Assembly (NCBI RefSeq): GCF_000143415.4
Contig: NW_003314267.1
Span: 1,562,100-1,626,099 of the forward strand
Direction of reading: 5' to 3'
Length of the DNA stretch: 64,000 bases
Source of the DNA: Selaginella moellendorffii
Lineage: Eukaryota > Streptophyta > Lycopodiopsida > Selaginellales > Selaginellaceae
Within the stretch, counting starts at the first letter, position 1, and each line of letters begins with the position of its first letter. The notes beneath the pieces were generated by a model. The model was not told the DNA's origin and did not search any database. It was given only the letters and a program-made list of their open reading frames with translations. This document shows, piece by piece, positions 1 to 9,309 of the stretch. Both the position numbers and the translations under genes were made by a program.

Positions 1-36
1 ACATATGCTACATCCTCACACTAAGATTTAACATTA

Positions 37-1404
37 TATGCTAAATATGGTTTGCACATAGGACTTTTTTTGAGTTTGGTAACTATAACAATGAAAGTAA
101 TCCTCCATATCATAGAACCAATCCTCCAAATTTTTAGTTATTCACTCTCTTGAAGATTGGTGAATGCTTTGGTTTGTACTTGGGAATTGTTTATAGGACC
201 AACTCCATCTTGATTTACTTAACTTTTTTGGTTCAACCTTAGTACCCACTAAGGGGTTTATACCTTTTGCATTGTCTGTATCTACAATCTTTTACCTCTC
301 ATCATGCTTTGATGAGTGCCTTTAACAAAGCATTGGTATAAATTTGTTATGATTTAGAGCACTACAATCTTGATTGTAGTGCTCTCAACTTATGTGGAAT
401 GGTGCTTAACTTGAGTATCATAATGCTCATTAGTCCTTGCCTTTTCTTAGGAGTTTAAGCCTTTTTTTTATGATGGAGTTGTGGAGTTAAAATATCTATA
501 CTTGGGGTTGGTCCCAAATTGATTTAGAGAGTCTCATAAATAAGTTTTGTTGTATCAAGGAATATTAAAAATATTTTAGGCCATATGTGTTTGGTTATTT
601 GTACTAGCGGGGAGTGTGGTTCAATTAACATAGAGAGGGGGATTTGAAGAGAATTGGCAATCTATTGTAACCAATCAAAGATAATAACTCAAGAGATGGT
701 TCATAAATGTTCAAATATAAAGGGAAAGGGCCCATGAACAATAATGCATTTTTTTTCAAATTGGTTAAAGGTAACTTTATATATTTAGGATATTTAAGAC
801 TGTTTAGTGGTAACTATAACAATGAAAATAATCCTCCATATCATAGAATTAGTCCTCCACATTTTTAGTTATTCACTCTCTTGAAGATTGGTGAATGCTT
901 TGGTTTGTACTTGGGAATTGTTTATAGGACCAATTCCATCTTGATTTACTCAACTTTTTTGGTTCAACCTTAGTACCCACTAAGGGGTTTATTCATTCTG
1001 CATTGTTTGTATCTACAATCTTTTACTTCTCATCATGCTTTGATGAGTGTCTTTAGCAAAGCATTGGTATAAACCATTTGTCATTTTAAAGTGTCCAATT
1101 AAGCCTTAGACAACTAAACTTTATCACTAAATTCATATTTAAAAATCTCCTCACTAGAACCTTCCTCATGCAAAAGGCATAAACCCCTTAGTGGGTACTA
1201 AGGTTGAACCAAAAAAGTTGAGTAAATCAAGGTGGAGTTGGTCCTATAAACAATTCTCAAGTACAAACCAAAGCATTCACCTATCTTCAAGAGAGTGAAT
1301 AACTAAAAATTTGGAGGATTAATTTTATGATATGGAGGATTACTTTCATTGTTATAGTTACCAAACTAAAAAAAAGTCTGATGTGCAAACCATATTTAGC
1401 ATAT
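37..1404. repeat. Fold-back repeat with nested direct copy
   Basis: Positions 37-272 reappear inverted at 1168-1404 with only scattered differences, forming arms of about 235 bp around a spacer of about 900 bp. Part of the left arm and its continuation (77-343) also recurs in direct orientation at 808-1074. The sequence is A+T-rich and has no convincing coding capacity. It resembles a non-autonomous fold-back element, or a tandem element followed by an inversion. I see no clear target-site duplication because the left arm begins almost at the window edge. Confidence 0.8.
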
Positions 1405-3410
1405 AATAAGGTGTCACCCACCCTTGGAAGTTGTAAACAGTCTATTGGTTGGGAGTTGTTTTTAAGTATTACTCTAAGGGGCCTCATTAACACTTCTTAA
1501 ATCCATGCTCACTCCCACCCAAAGTTACTCCCAACCTTAGTACAATTCAAAAACACCACTAAAGTTTTCCTTTAACTTAAATCCTTAACCTCACTCTTCT
1601 TATTATACTTTTGGAACCCCACCACCCCTCCCCCCCTTGAGAGATGATCACTTTAAGCTTTCACCCCATGACATATATTAGTATTTGGATTTGGTCTTGA
1701 ACTTGATCTTGCACTCAATTTTATTCAACAAACTCTTTACTATTTTAATTGTGATTTCAAAGGATCCTTTAGATTATGACACTTAGAGAGTTTATTCCTT
1801 ACATCCATACAACTCTAGTAATGTGGGGTGGTGTAAATAAATCTTCTAGAGGAAGCAAAAAAAAGAAAATTTTATTTTGGACATATGCCATTGAAGTTAT
1901 TAGAGCTAAAGAAGGCAAGTGGTGGAACTTATAAGAATATCCTTGTAATTGATGCAAATATTAAAGTTATTATTGCTATTAGGAGTGAAGTTAATGTATG
2001 GCAAACAATTTGTAATGATAGTTTTGGAGGGGAGGTATACTTGGAGGTGAATCTAAGGTGGGTAGCCTAACAAAATTATGCAAGCTTTTAAAATATATGA
2101 AAAAACTAAAACATGTGTATTTAAATTGTTGTAATACACATGTGTGACTCACAAAGTAATATTTGCATATGCCCATGAGCTTGTGAGCCCATATGTTATG
2201 GAGTATAAATCCCATAATAACAGTAGATCTTACTATGTATTAAATTTAGATCTTATTATGGAATCAAACTAGGTTACACTACATTAGGAGCCATCTGAGT
2301 CCATGAAGATATGTTCTTGAAAGCTGGTAAGCAAAATTCTATCAAATTCTCCTTGAAAGAGAACAAGTGTTATTCCTTAAAATTGGTGAGGACCAAAACT
2401 CCTAAAATAGGCAGATCATTCCTAAATCTAGAGAAAGAAAAAACTCAATATGTAAGAAAGTTCAGCAACATACACCTACAAACTTACTTGATCTTTCAAA
2501 GAAATGTGAATGGTCTCTTCAACCAATTCTCAACTTTGTTGGGCACAATGCATGGCTTCTTCTTTGTCTACTACTTATGCTAAGAGTGGAAAGCTAAAGC
2601 TTTAGCATCCCTTGCTTCCTTATTTCATACTCCTTCCTTTTTTCATCTCTTTTCCTTGGTCTCTCTCTCTTGATAGGGTGAGATTGGTGTTGTTGGTGGA
2701 ATTTGGATTACTCAAAGAATTAGAACTGGGATTCCTCTTGAAGCTTGAGCCAAATAAAAAAGGATGATAGTGGTGGAGGAGGAGCATAATTCCTATAGTG
2801 CAGTTTATTATGGCAAGGCTGATGATGATGCCCTCCCCCTCCATCATAACTCAAGCTCACAAGTGAAATCCCAAGCTAGCTTGCAAATCTCCCCAACTTT
2901 GTGATCCTAGACATCACCATTCATCTTGACAAGCTGTTGCATGACATATGATGCAATCAGTTTATGTCTCCATTGACCCAAAATCTTGACGAGCCAAGAA
3001 AAACAAAAATCATCCATTGATTGGTTATCACAATATCTTGCACTTTCTTGTATATACAAAGCTCCATGATTGTGGATTTAATCAAATTACTCAAAAAAGA
3101 AAAAAAAGGAGATGATATGTTGCACAAATGGCATGAAGTGTCTATGCACTTGACATGTTCCATGTAATATTATAATGTATGTTTAGATTGCTTATATAGC
3201 AATCTAAAGTGACTGGGTGATTGGGTGTATAATATTTTTATGTGCAAACTCAAAAAATAAAAATCCAGTGTAAATATATAATGTTCCCACATGCAATTAC
3301 ATATTTATTGCCACAGCTAATGTTGGTTCAACATAAAATCAATGAATTATAATCATTGATGCAATTGCCAGATTTAGGTACTTGCAATGCTAAAGTTTTT
3401 TTTATGAGAA
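1405..3410. other. A+T-rich non-genic DNA
   Basis: Strongly A+T-rich DNA with homopolymer runs and only short ORFs (longest about 90 codons, at 2311-2583) that match nothing I recognise. It probably consists of decayed mobile elements. A short perfect palindrome lies at 3182-3208 and is listed separately. Confidence 0.6.
3182..3208. repeat. Short palindrome of a repeat family
   Basis: Two 11-nt inverted arms (TTTAGATTGCT / AGCAATCTAAA) flank TATAT. A near relative with longer arms lies at about 27529-27625, and both are preceded by a similar TAATATTATAATG stretch. They look like copies of one MITE-like hairpin family. Confidence 0.6.
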
Positions 3411-3689
3411 TTTCTCATGCTCTGGGACATTATTAATTGTAACTATAATACAGTAAACCAGACATTTGAGTTGCTTATTAGCACTGGACACGTCACCGAA
3501 CATATGGAGGACATCTTCCTAGATCTCCAAAGGAGAGGAGAGTCGGAGATAGAACCAAAAATTTCTCAACAACTTTGTTTCTTATTTGGCTACGTGAAAG
3601 GAGAACAAATGCATCAGGCTTCTCGATTTTTCTTCCTCCGCCCAACGGTGTGGAGCAGCCACCGTGCCTGCTTCACCTCTTGCGATTGC

Positions 3690-4690
3690 AGAGTGACGGG
3701 TCAGAACTCGAAAGAAGGGAGAGTTTCCTCGTCACTTCCGCCAAAGTTCACTCTCTTCGTTTCCAAATCGTCGTCCGCGATCAAGCAATCTGCGTGTTGT
3801 ACCCAGGTCATCGACTCTACAACGTCATTCTGGCCGCATTCTCGCCGGTACTCCATAGTTAAGCTCGATATGTCATGGTCTTGAACAATAGAGAGAGGCA
3901 CGCTCTACACAACCGGAGCAAGTTAGAGAGACTCCTGCTTTACTTAAGAAACTCAGATCACCTCCAGCATCCATCCGATGTATTTTACGTTGTTCATGGT
4001 TCATGTCCAAATCTCCATGCCTTGGGCTGCAAATGCAAAGATGATACTTTAGAAAAGCGCAGGAAAGAAAAAGGAAAGTGAGCTACTCATTGTCAAACCC
4101 GAGCGGGCAAACTGTGTAGTGCCATCGACCTTGGGAGATAGAATGGAGTTATTTCCTCCCGGACGTCGTTGGGCATCTTAGAAAGCCTCCTCGTCGTCTG
4201 ATTCATCACCACCCGGGTGCTGCAAGATGAATGCTTTCATCACAATCAAATCTCACAGCACACCTTGTTGCTCTGGCCAAAATCTGGCCCGACTTGTAGT
4301 CTCGCATGAGGCGCATGCCATTTTTACCCGCCACCCAAGTATCTATCTCAGCGCATCGCCCCTACAAAGATCCACAAAGATCGTCACAAAGTTTGGGACA
4401 GAAAAAGAAATTCAAAAGAAGAAAGTGAGCATACCATGAAGCATTGGACATGCACTCCCGACACCACCCATGGTGCCGGATCATTGCATGCGTTGCTCCA
4501 AATCCATCTCCAGCAAGCCTGGACATCCAGACGTGGTTTAACGCAACCTCCTGGAAAACCATCACTAGAAACTTTGTGATCACTTTTCCAGAGCTTAAGA
4601 AGAGCTGTGAGAGAGCTCACTCACCTGGAAATGGTTCATGAGTGGAGGCCATCTTGTCCACCCCGAGGTCTGGCGATAGACTGCCTTAGA
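3690..4690 (-). pseudogene. FATB: Acyl-ACP thioesterase (FatB-like) pseudogene
   Basis: Several exon-like pieces follow the order of a plant acyl-ACP thioesterase, which releases fatty acids from acyl carrier protein in plastids. At about 4435-4550 the minus strand reads EVALNHVWMSRLAGDGFGAT, preceded by LMNHFQ at a GT-AG boundary. At 4093-4219 it reads MNQTTRRLSKMPNDVREEI. At about 3960-4035 it reads NNVKYIGWMLE, close to the hot-dog-fold DLDxNxHVNNVKYxxW region. At about 3700-3890 it reads LTMEYRRECGQNDVVESMT. The reading frame breaks at least twice, in the IWVV-like segment and at DLDMN/NNVKY, where part of the HVNN motif is lost. An in-frame stop follows the KMPNDVREEI block. The N-terminal transit region is missing and is replaced by unrelated sequence. 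I call it a pseudogene. The family assignment rests on four independent motifs in the correct order. Confidence 0.72.
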
Positions 4691-4839
4691 GATTCCAGCG
4701 CCAGACTGTAAGGCCGAGGCGATACCACCAGGAGTGCTGCTATGGCTGCCAGCACCTTGTTGAGCGAGGAAGCGCCCCCTCGGCCGGGATTTCTTCAGCT
4801 TGGAATGTCATCTTGACTGGTAAACAATGTAAGGCCCCG

Positions 4840-5241
4840 TCACTGCAACCGGTCGTTGCACATTCTTTGTCACAATAGCACCTGTTGATCCATCATTCTT
4901 CAAGGGATCCAGGTGGCTCTACGAAGTGATACTGACCGTGGTACACCGGAGCAGGAAAACGAAAAGCGAACTGTCCATAGAGCTGACCATCGGCGTAAAA
5001 CGGAGCTGGGGGGAGTACTGGCTGTATGGCTGCGAAGCATAGCCATTACTTCGAACAAGGCTCTCGGGTTTGTTGATTTCGTGGCCTGCAAGCAAAAGCA
5101 CACACAATTGCCCAAGGAAAAACAAAGTAGATTTCCTGACAAACTTACCGGATCTAGCCCATTAAGACCAACGTAACGAGGATACTCCTCCCAGTCCGTC
5201 GTCTCTGGATATATCAAAGAGAGGAAACGATCAAAGCGCAT
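4840..5241 (-). pseudogene. ECT/YTH-like N-terminal fragment
   Basis: The minus strand encodes an aromatic, Pro/Gly/Tyr-rich stretch: TTDWEEYPRYVGLNGLDP, a GT-AG intron, then SNGYASQPYSQYSP and, after a one-base shift in a run of six Cs, APFYADGQLYGQFAFRFP and PVYHGQYHFVEPPGSLEE. The wording resembles the disordered region upstream of the YTH domain in plant ECT m6A readers. No YTH domain follows; the sequence runs instead into the FatB-like fragments. Two frame problems (the exon junction and the C run) suggest a dead fragment. The family link is by resemblance of a low-complexity region only, so it is tentative. Confidence 0.4.
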
Positions 5242-5515
5242 TTTGTACCAAAAAACATGATGAGAAGTTCCGATATTTTTTCACTTGTAAGTTCATGACA
5301 CCACCAATACCATAACACATGAAAACACATTTGAGAGCCTGGATAAGAAACGTAAAACACTCGTTAGGGGAGAAAAAGCCTCAGGGTCAGGAGTATGAAC
5401 TCCAAAAAAATAATAAACGACCGATGGCACTCACGTCAGCGAGCCGAGCCGTATCCCACACTGACACAGAAATCTCTGTGACTTCTTCTTGACAAGGTTA
5501 ATTGACTCGGTGGAG

Positions 5516-8500
5516 ATGGAAATGGCGCAGGAACTGCTGGACGGACCGCTGCACGAAATCAACAAAACCAGTAAGTATAATTTCCACTTCAACAGCCATC
5601 AGTGCAAGTACCTGCAAAGCCAATGCTCGGTAGTCGAAGAATACGTGCGGCTTTGGCAGAGCTGCTCCGAACTTAAGCCACTTCCCCTGGCCATACAGGA
5701 GCTCGGTTGTATGCTGAACAGAGCCTTGCAGCTTCTCAAGCAGTGCCAAGACGAGACATGGCTATACCATGCTGCAGTCCGGCTCACTGATTCCAGAGCC
5801 TTTGCGGAGATCTGCTTGTGTCTGGGTAGATTGACGGCCTTGGTCAATGCTCACATGATTCATTGTGCCACGGATATTAGGAGCCCGGGTGTGCAGTACC
5901 TCATGGCCATGCCTTCCAAGCGCAAGCACATAGAGAACCTGCGTTCAGCGATGGAGGACCTGAGTCCCTGCACATCAAGAGATAGAAAGGAGCTCTTCAT
6001 GAGAGCAAATTCCATCACAGAAACTGACAACAGGTATGTTCTGGCACAGTACCTTGTTAACAAGCTGATGTCAAGCAGAGGAGGAGCCGTTGCCACCATT
6101 CAGGCCCTCGAACTGAAAACTTTGATAGGTTCGGGTGCATTTGGTTCTGTGTACAAGGCTGAATGGCTGGGGGCACCAGTTGCTGTGAAAGAGTTTAGAA
6201 GCGGTGATGCTTCATTCGACAAGGAGGTGAACATCCTGAAAGAACTTATTTTAGAACCGCACCCGAGCGTGCTCCAGATGATAGGATACTATCAGAAGGA
6301 TGAGAAGGCTTACCTTGTCATGGAGCTGATGGAAAGGGACCTGACCAGTGTTATAAGGAAGGCTGAAGGCTCGCTGCAACTTTTAACTTCTGTAGACATT
6401 ATGCTCCAGATCGCAAGCGGCATGAGCTACCTCCATCAAAGGAATGTGGTTCACCGAGACCTCAAGCCTTCGAATGTCCTCGTTAAGACATTAAAGAACC
6501 ATGCCTGCAACACTTGTTTCGACGCGAGGTTAACAGACTTCGGAGTCTCAAAGTCGAACTTTATAAGCTTTGCACCGGACTTGTCTTACCAAAGGGGGAC
6601 GATCCAATACATGGCTCCAGAGATGCTGAGGGGCCAGAAGTACTCCAGAGAAGTCGACGTATACAGCTTCGGAATTACTTGCTTCCAGATCCTGACTGGA
6701 ACGCTGCCATTTCAGGACGATGGCAAGCAGCTGGTGGCAGATAAACTGGTCGAGGCGATCGAAGATGGAAATAGGCCTGACCTTCCAACAGGCTGTCCAC
6801 TGGAGCTGGTTGTTCTCCTCAACAGGTGCTGGAACAGGAATCCGAAAGATAGACCAACCTTCGAACAGATATCCAGGATGCTGTGGTCGCTAAAGGAAAG
6901 GTTGCTTGGTGGGTACAACCTCCAATCCAGCTTCACAGGCAGTGATATGTCCAGTTGCAAAGCTGCCGAAGAGCTGACACTCGCTGCAGGAGATATGATC
7001 TGCCAGATTTCTGTTGCTGCTCCGTTCAGAAATTTTCACCAGTGCCACTTCTTGCAGTCGAGGTGCAAGCAGATTTTCAGCTACCGGGAATTTCCAACTA
7101 AGCTGGGACTTCGCACATGGTTTGCCGTTCAGATAAAACTGGTGACTACCTTGAGAACTGCGTTGTCGCTGATAGAGTCTTACAGTGAAGATAGGTGGTT
7201 GCATATGGCAGTGCTGAACGAGCATAACCCGTGGGCATTCAGAAAAGCTCTTGACGATATCAACAGATGTGAAACCACACTGAGAGCCATAAACCCTGGT
7301 AACCACAGCGATAACATAATGACGTTCCCTGCTGTTCCTGAGCAATATGTGGAAGATGATAAAAAGAGACTGGCAGAAAGCATTAAAGGCTTACTTGATG
7401 CATCGGACGAGGCGACAGTTAAGTTGGCAAAATATTTAGTTCAAAAGTCAGCTGCTGATTCAGTTTTTCCGTGCATCAGTCCAGAGGAAATCGTACTGCT
7501 CGATTTTGTAGGAATGTCAAACCATGGGACGATGTTTAGAGGAAGATGGCTAGACGTACCTGTGATGGTAAAAGCCCTTGGAACAGGAAATGAAGCTGAA
7601 AAGCTCCTGAAGGAGCTTGACAAAGGGCACGCAGAACTTAGAAACAGGCCCCATCCAAATGTAACGCAAGTTTTCGGCTACACAAGGCACGGGGAAAACC
7701 TGTTCGTGGTGACCGAGCGGGTCTCTGGAGGCCACTTCCGAGTGACAAAGTTCCCTCTTGTATTGACCATCGAGATCCTGCTTCAAGTTGCTCAAGGCGT
7801 GGCCTACTTGCATGAACATAACTGCGAGCTCTCGGACTTGAATACGCTGCTGGTGGAATTTGAGAAAGGCCACTTCGACGAATTCACCGGTGGCATCACT
7901 GTCAAAGTTTCAGCTCGGTCCAACTTCAGAAAACGAGATGGACAAAATAGCTTGAGTACTCTGGCTGGAAGGTTGAAGTATCCGTTTCACTTCCCCCATG
8001 CACCAGCGGCGGACTTCAGGAAGACCGATGCGTACAACTTTGGTATAGCCTGCGTAGGAATGATCACCGGGCAAACCATCGGGGAAGAAATACTGCTCTC
8101 TGGAAAACTACCGCAACTCTCTCACGATTGCACGGGAATCAAGGCTGTAATAGAGAAATGCCTGAGTTCGCAGCCTCCTGCCTTCCATCAAATCGTGGAA
8201 CTCCTGCAATCAGCTCAACTTAGAATGGAGTTTCCACCTACAAGCGACATAGACTACCGACGGATGCTTCTGAACTCCAGGGCTCAAATTGGACTCAAGC
8301 TCGACATAACGGGAGACGCAGTAATTGGTGGCAAGCTTATTGCTGTTGGAAACGTAGACAATGTGGGTAACAGGCTCTACCAGTGGATCCGTCAGCACAA
8401 AGATGGAACTATAGAGCGGTTGCGGCCATTTCTTGTGACGGAGTTGAACTCTGGGACACTGGAGTATGATCTAACAGCCGACGACTTCAACAAGGCAATC

Positions 8501-8947
8501 TCACTCACTTGCGTGGATATGAACGAAAAGATCGAAGTTTCCGGCAGAGAAACCACGAACAGTCGATGGGTTTCCTATAGTGACACTATGAAGCGGGCGC
8601 TAAAGATAATATGGGGAGCTGGCGAGGCCAAATTCAAGGTTTTGCAGCTAAGGGAAGAAGAAGGGAGCAAGAAGAGCTACCTGGTGATTAGAAGGCCGCA
8701 TTGCATGGTGGAGTGGAAGCGCTACTACTTGAAAAGGATGGAGATCAAGATCGCATTCATCTCCCCGAGGGCCGGCATCAAAATATCCGAGGAGAATCTG
8801 CAAATCTGCCAGCTGATCGACAACGGCGGCATGGAAGCCTGCAAGATCCGATTCAAGAACGCGTTCGAGAGAGATTTGGCAGTGCTTACCTTCCGGCATT
8901 TCTTGCGCAGCGCCTGTGAGAAGGGGAAGCGCTCGGGACGCCGATGA
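5516..8947 (+). CDS. Tandem MLKL-like kinase-pseudokinase with Ig-PH-like tail
   Basis: This is one uninterrupted reading frame of 1143 codons from the first ATG (5516); the open frame begins slightly upstream without an ATG. Numbering here counts from the upstream TTG at 5489. Residues 30-200 form a helical, Cys/Leu-rich region like the DUF1221/HeLo-type bundle of plant MLKL-like proteins. Residues 208-475 are a protein kinase with GSGAFGSV (214-221), Lys234, HRDLKPSN (322-329), DFG (350-352) and APE, so it is predicted active. Residues 510-660 repeat the helical region (HQCHFLQSRC against HQCKYLQSQC). Residues 668-910 are a second kinase fold in which HRD is replaced by LSD and DFG is absent, so it is a pseudokinase. 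Residues 935-1145 resemble the Ig-PH module of the plant actin-binding protein SCAB1 (YQWIRQHKDGT; a PH-like end). The module [bundle + kinase] was evidently duplicated within the gene. A role in defence signalling or regulated cell death is inferred from architecture only. Confidence 0.8.
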   Translation: MEMAQELLDGPLHEINKTSKYNFHFNSHQCKYLQSQCSVVEEYVRLWQSCSELKPLPLAIQELGCMLNRALQLLKQCQDETWLYHAAVRLTDSRAFAEICLCLGRLTALVNAHMIHCATDIRSPGVQYLMAMPSKRKHIENLRSAMEDLSPCTSRDRKELFMRANSITETDNRYVLAQYLVNKLMSSRGGAVATIQALELKTLIGSGAFGSVYKAEWLGAPVAVKEFRSGDASFDKEVNILKELILEPHPSVLQMIGYYQKDEKAYLVMELMERDLTSVIRKAEGSLQLLTSVDIMLQIASGMSYLHQRNVVHRDLKPSNVLVKTLKNHACNTCFDARLTDFGVSKSNFISFAPDLSYQRGTIQYMAPEMLRGQKYSREVDVYSFGITCFQILTGTLPFQDDGKQLVADKLVEAIEDGNRPDLPTGCPLELVVLLNRCWNRNPKDRPTFEQISRMLWSLKERLLGGYNLQSSFTGSDMSSCKAAEELTLAAGDMICQISVAAPFRNFHQCHFLQSRCKQIFSYREFPTKLGLRTWFAVQIKLVTTLRTALSLIESYSEDRWLHMAVLNEHNPWAFRKALDDINRCETTLRAINPGNHSDNIMTFPAVPEQYVEDDKKRLAESIKGLLDASDEATVKLAKYLVQKSAADSVFPCISPEEIVLLDFVGMSNHGTMFRGRWLDVPVMVKALGTGNEAEKLLKELDKGHAELRNRPHPNVTQVFGYTRHGENLFVVTERVSGGHFRVTKFPLVLTIEILLQVAQGVAYLHEHNCELSDLNTLLVEFEKGHFDEFTGGITVKVSARSNFRKRDGQNSLSTLAGRLKYPFHFPHAPAADFRKTDAYNFGIACVGMITGQTIGEEILLSGKLPQLSHDCTGIKAVIEKCLSSQPPAFHQIVELLQSAQLRMEFPPTSDIDYRRMLLNSRAQIGLKLDITGDAVIGGKLIAVGNVDNVGNRLYQWIRQHKDGTIERLRPFLVTELNSGTLEYDLTADDFNKAISLTCVDMNEKIEVSGRETTNSRWVSYSDTMKRALKIIWGAGEAKFKVLQLREEEGSKKSYLVIRRPHCMVEWKRYYLKRMEIKIAFISPRAGIKISEENLQICQLIDNGGMEACKIRFKNAFERDLAVLTFRHFLRSACEKGKRSGRR

Positions 8948-9139
8948 AATCGATGAAATATGCTAGGAAATCGCTGGAAATGCACGCCAATAGATCAGAG
9001 GCAAGTATAGAAATTTTGCGATGCGCAGCTGCGATAAAAGAAAGCGCTCGTGATTTCTTGCTGGAAATCAGAGTAAGAATGAAGAACCCTATAAATTGGA
9101 ACGCTAGAAGACAAAGTCAAGTGAGCAAAAGAAAAACTC

Positions 9140-9213
9140 TGGCCTATGCAGGTCTCGAACCTGCGACCTTCGCGTTATTAGCACGACGCTCTAACCAACT
9201 GAGCTAATAGGCC
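9140..9213 (-). tRNA. tRNA-Ile (anticodon AAU)
   Basis: The reverse complement folds as a standard 74-nt tRNA: acceptor GGCCTAT pairing with ATAGGCC, a D-arm with AGCTCAGTTGGTTAGAGC, anticodon loop CTAATAA with AAT as anticodon, a variable loop, and a T-arm with GGTTCGAGACC. No intron and no encoded CCA. It lies in the roughly 360-bp gap between the kinase gene and CAP-D2. Confidence 0.95.
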
Positions 9214-9309
9214 ACCATGTTTGGCGAGTGAGAGCTTTCGTTCCAGTATTTTCAACGTAAAGGTTGGATTTTTATCAGGTTTTTTCATATTTCCCGCCTT
9301 GGGGAAGCT

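Noticed and set aside
2311-2583. 90-codon ORF in the left A+T-rich region
   Set aside because: No recognisable motif, and it lies within repeat-rich DNA; not supportable as a gene.
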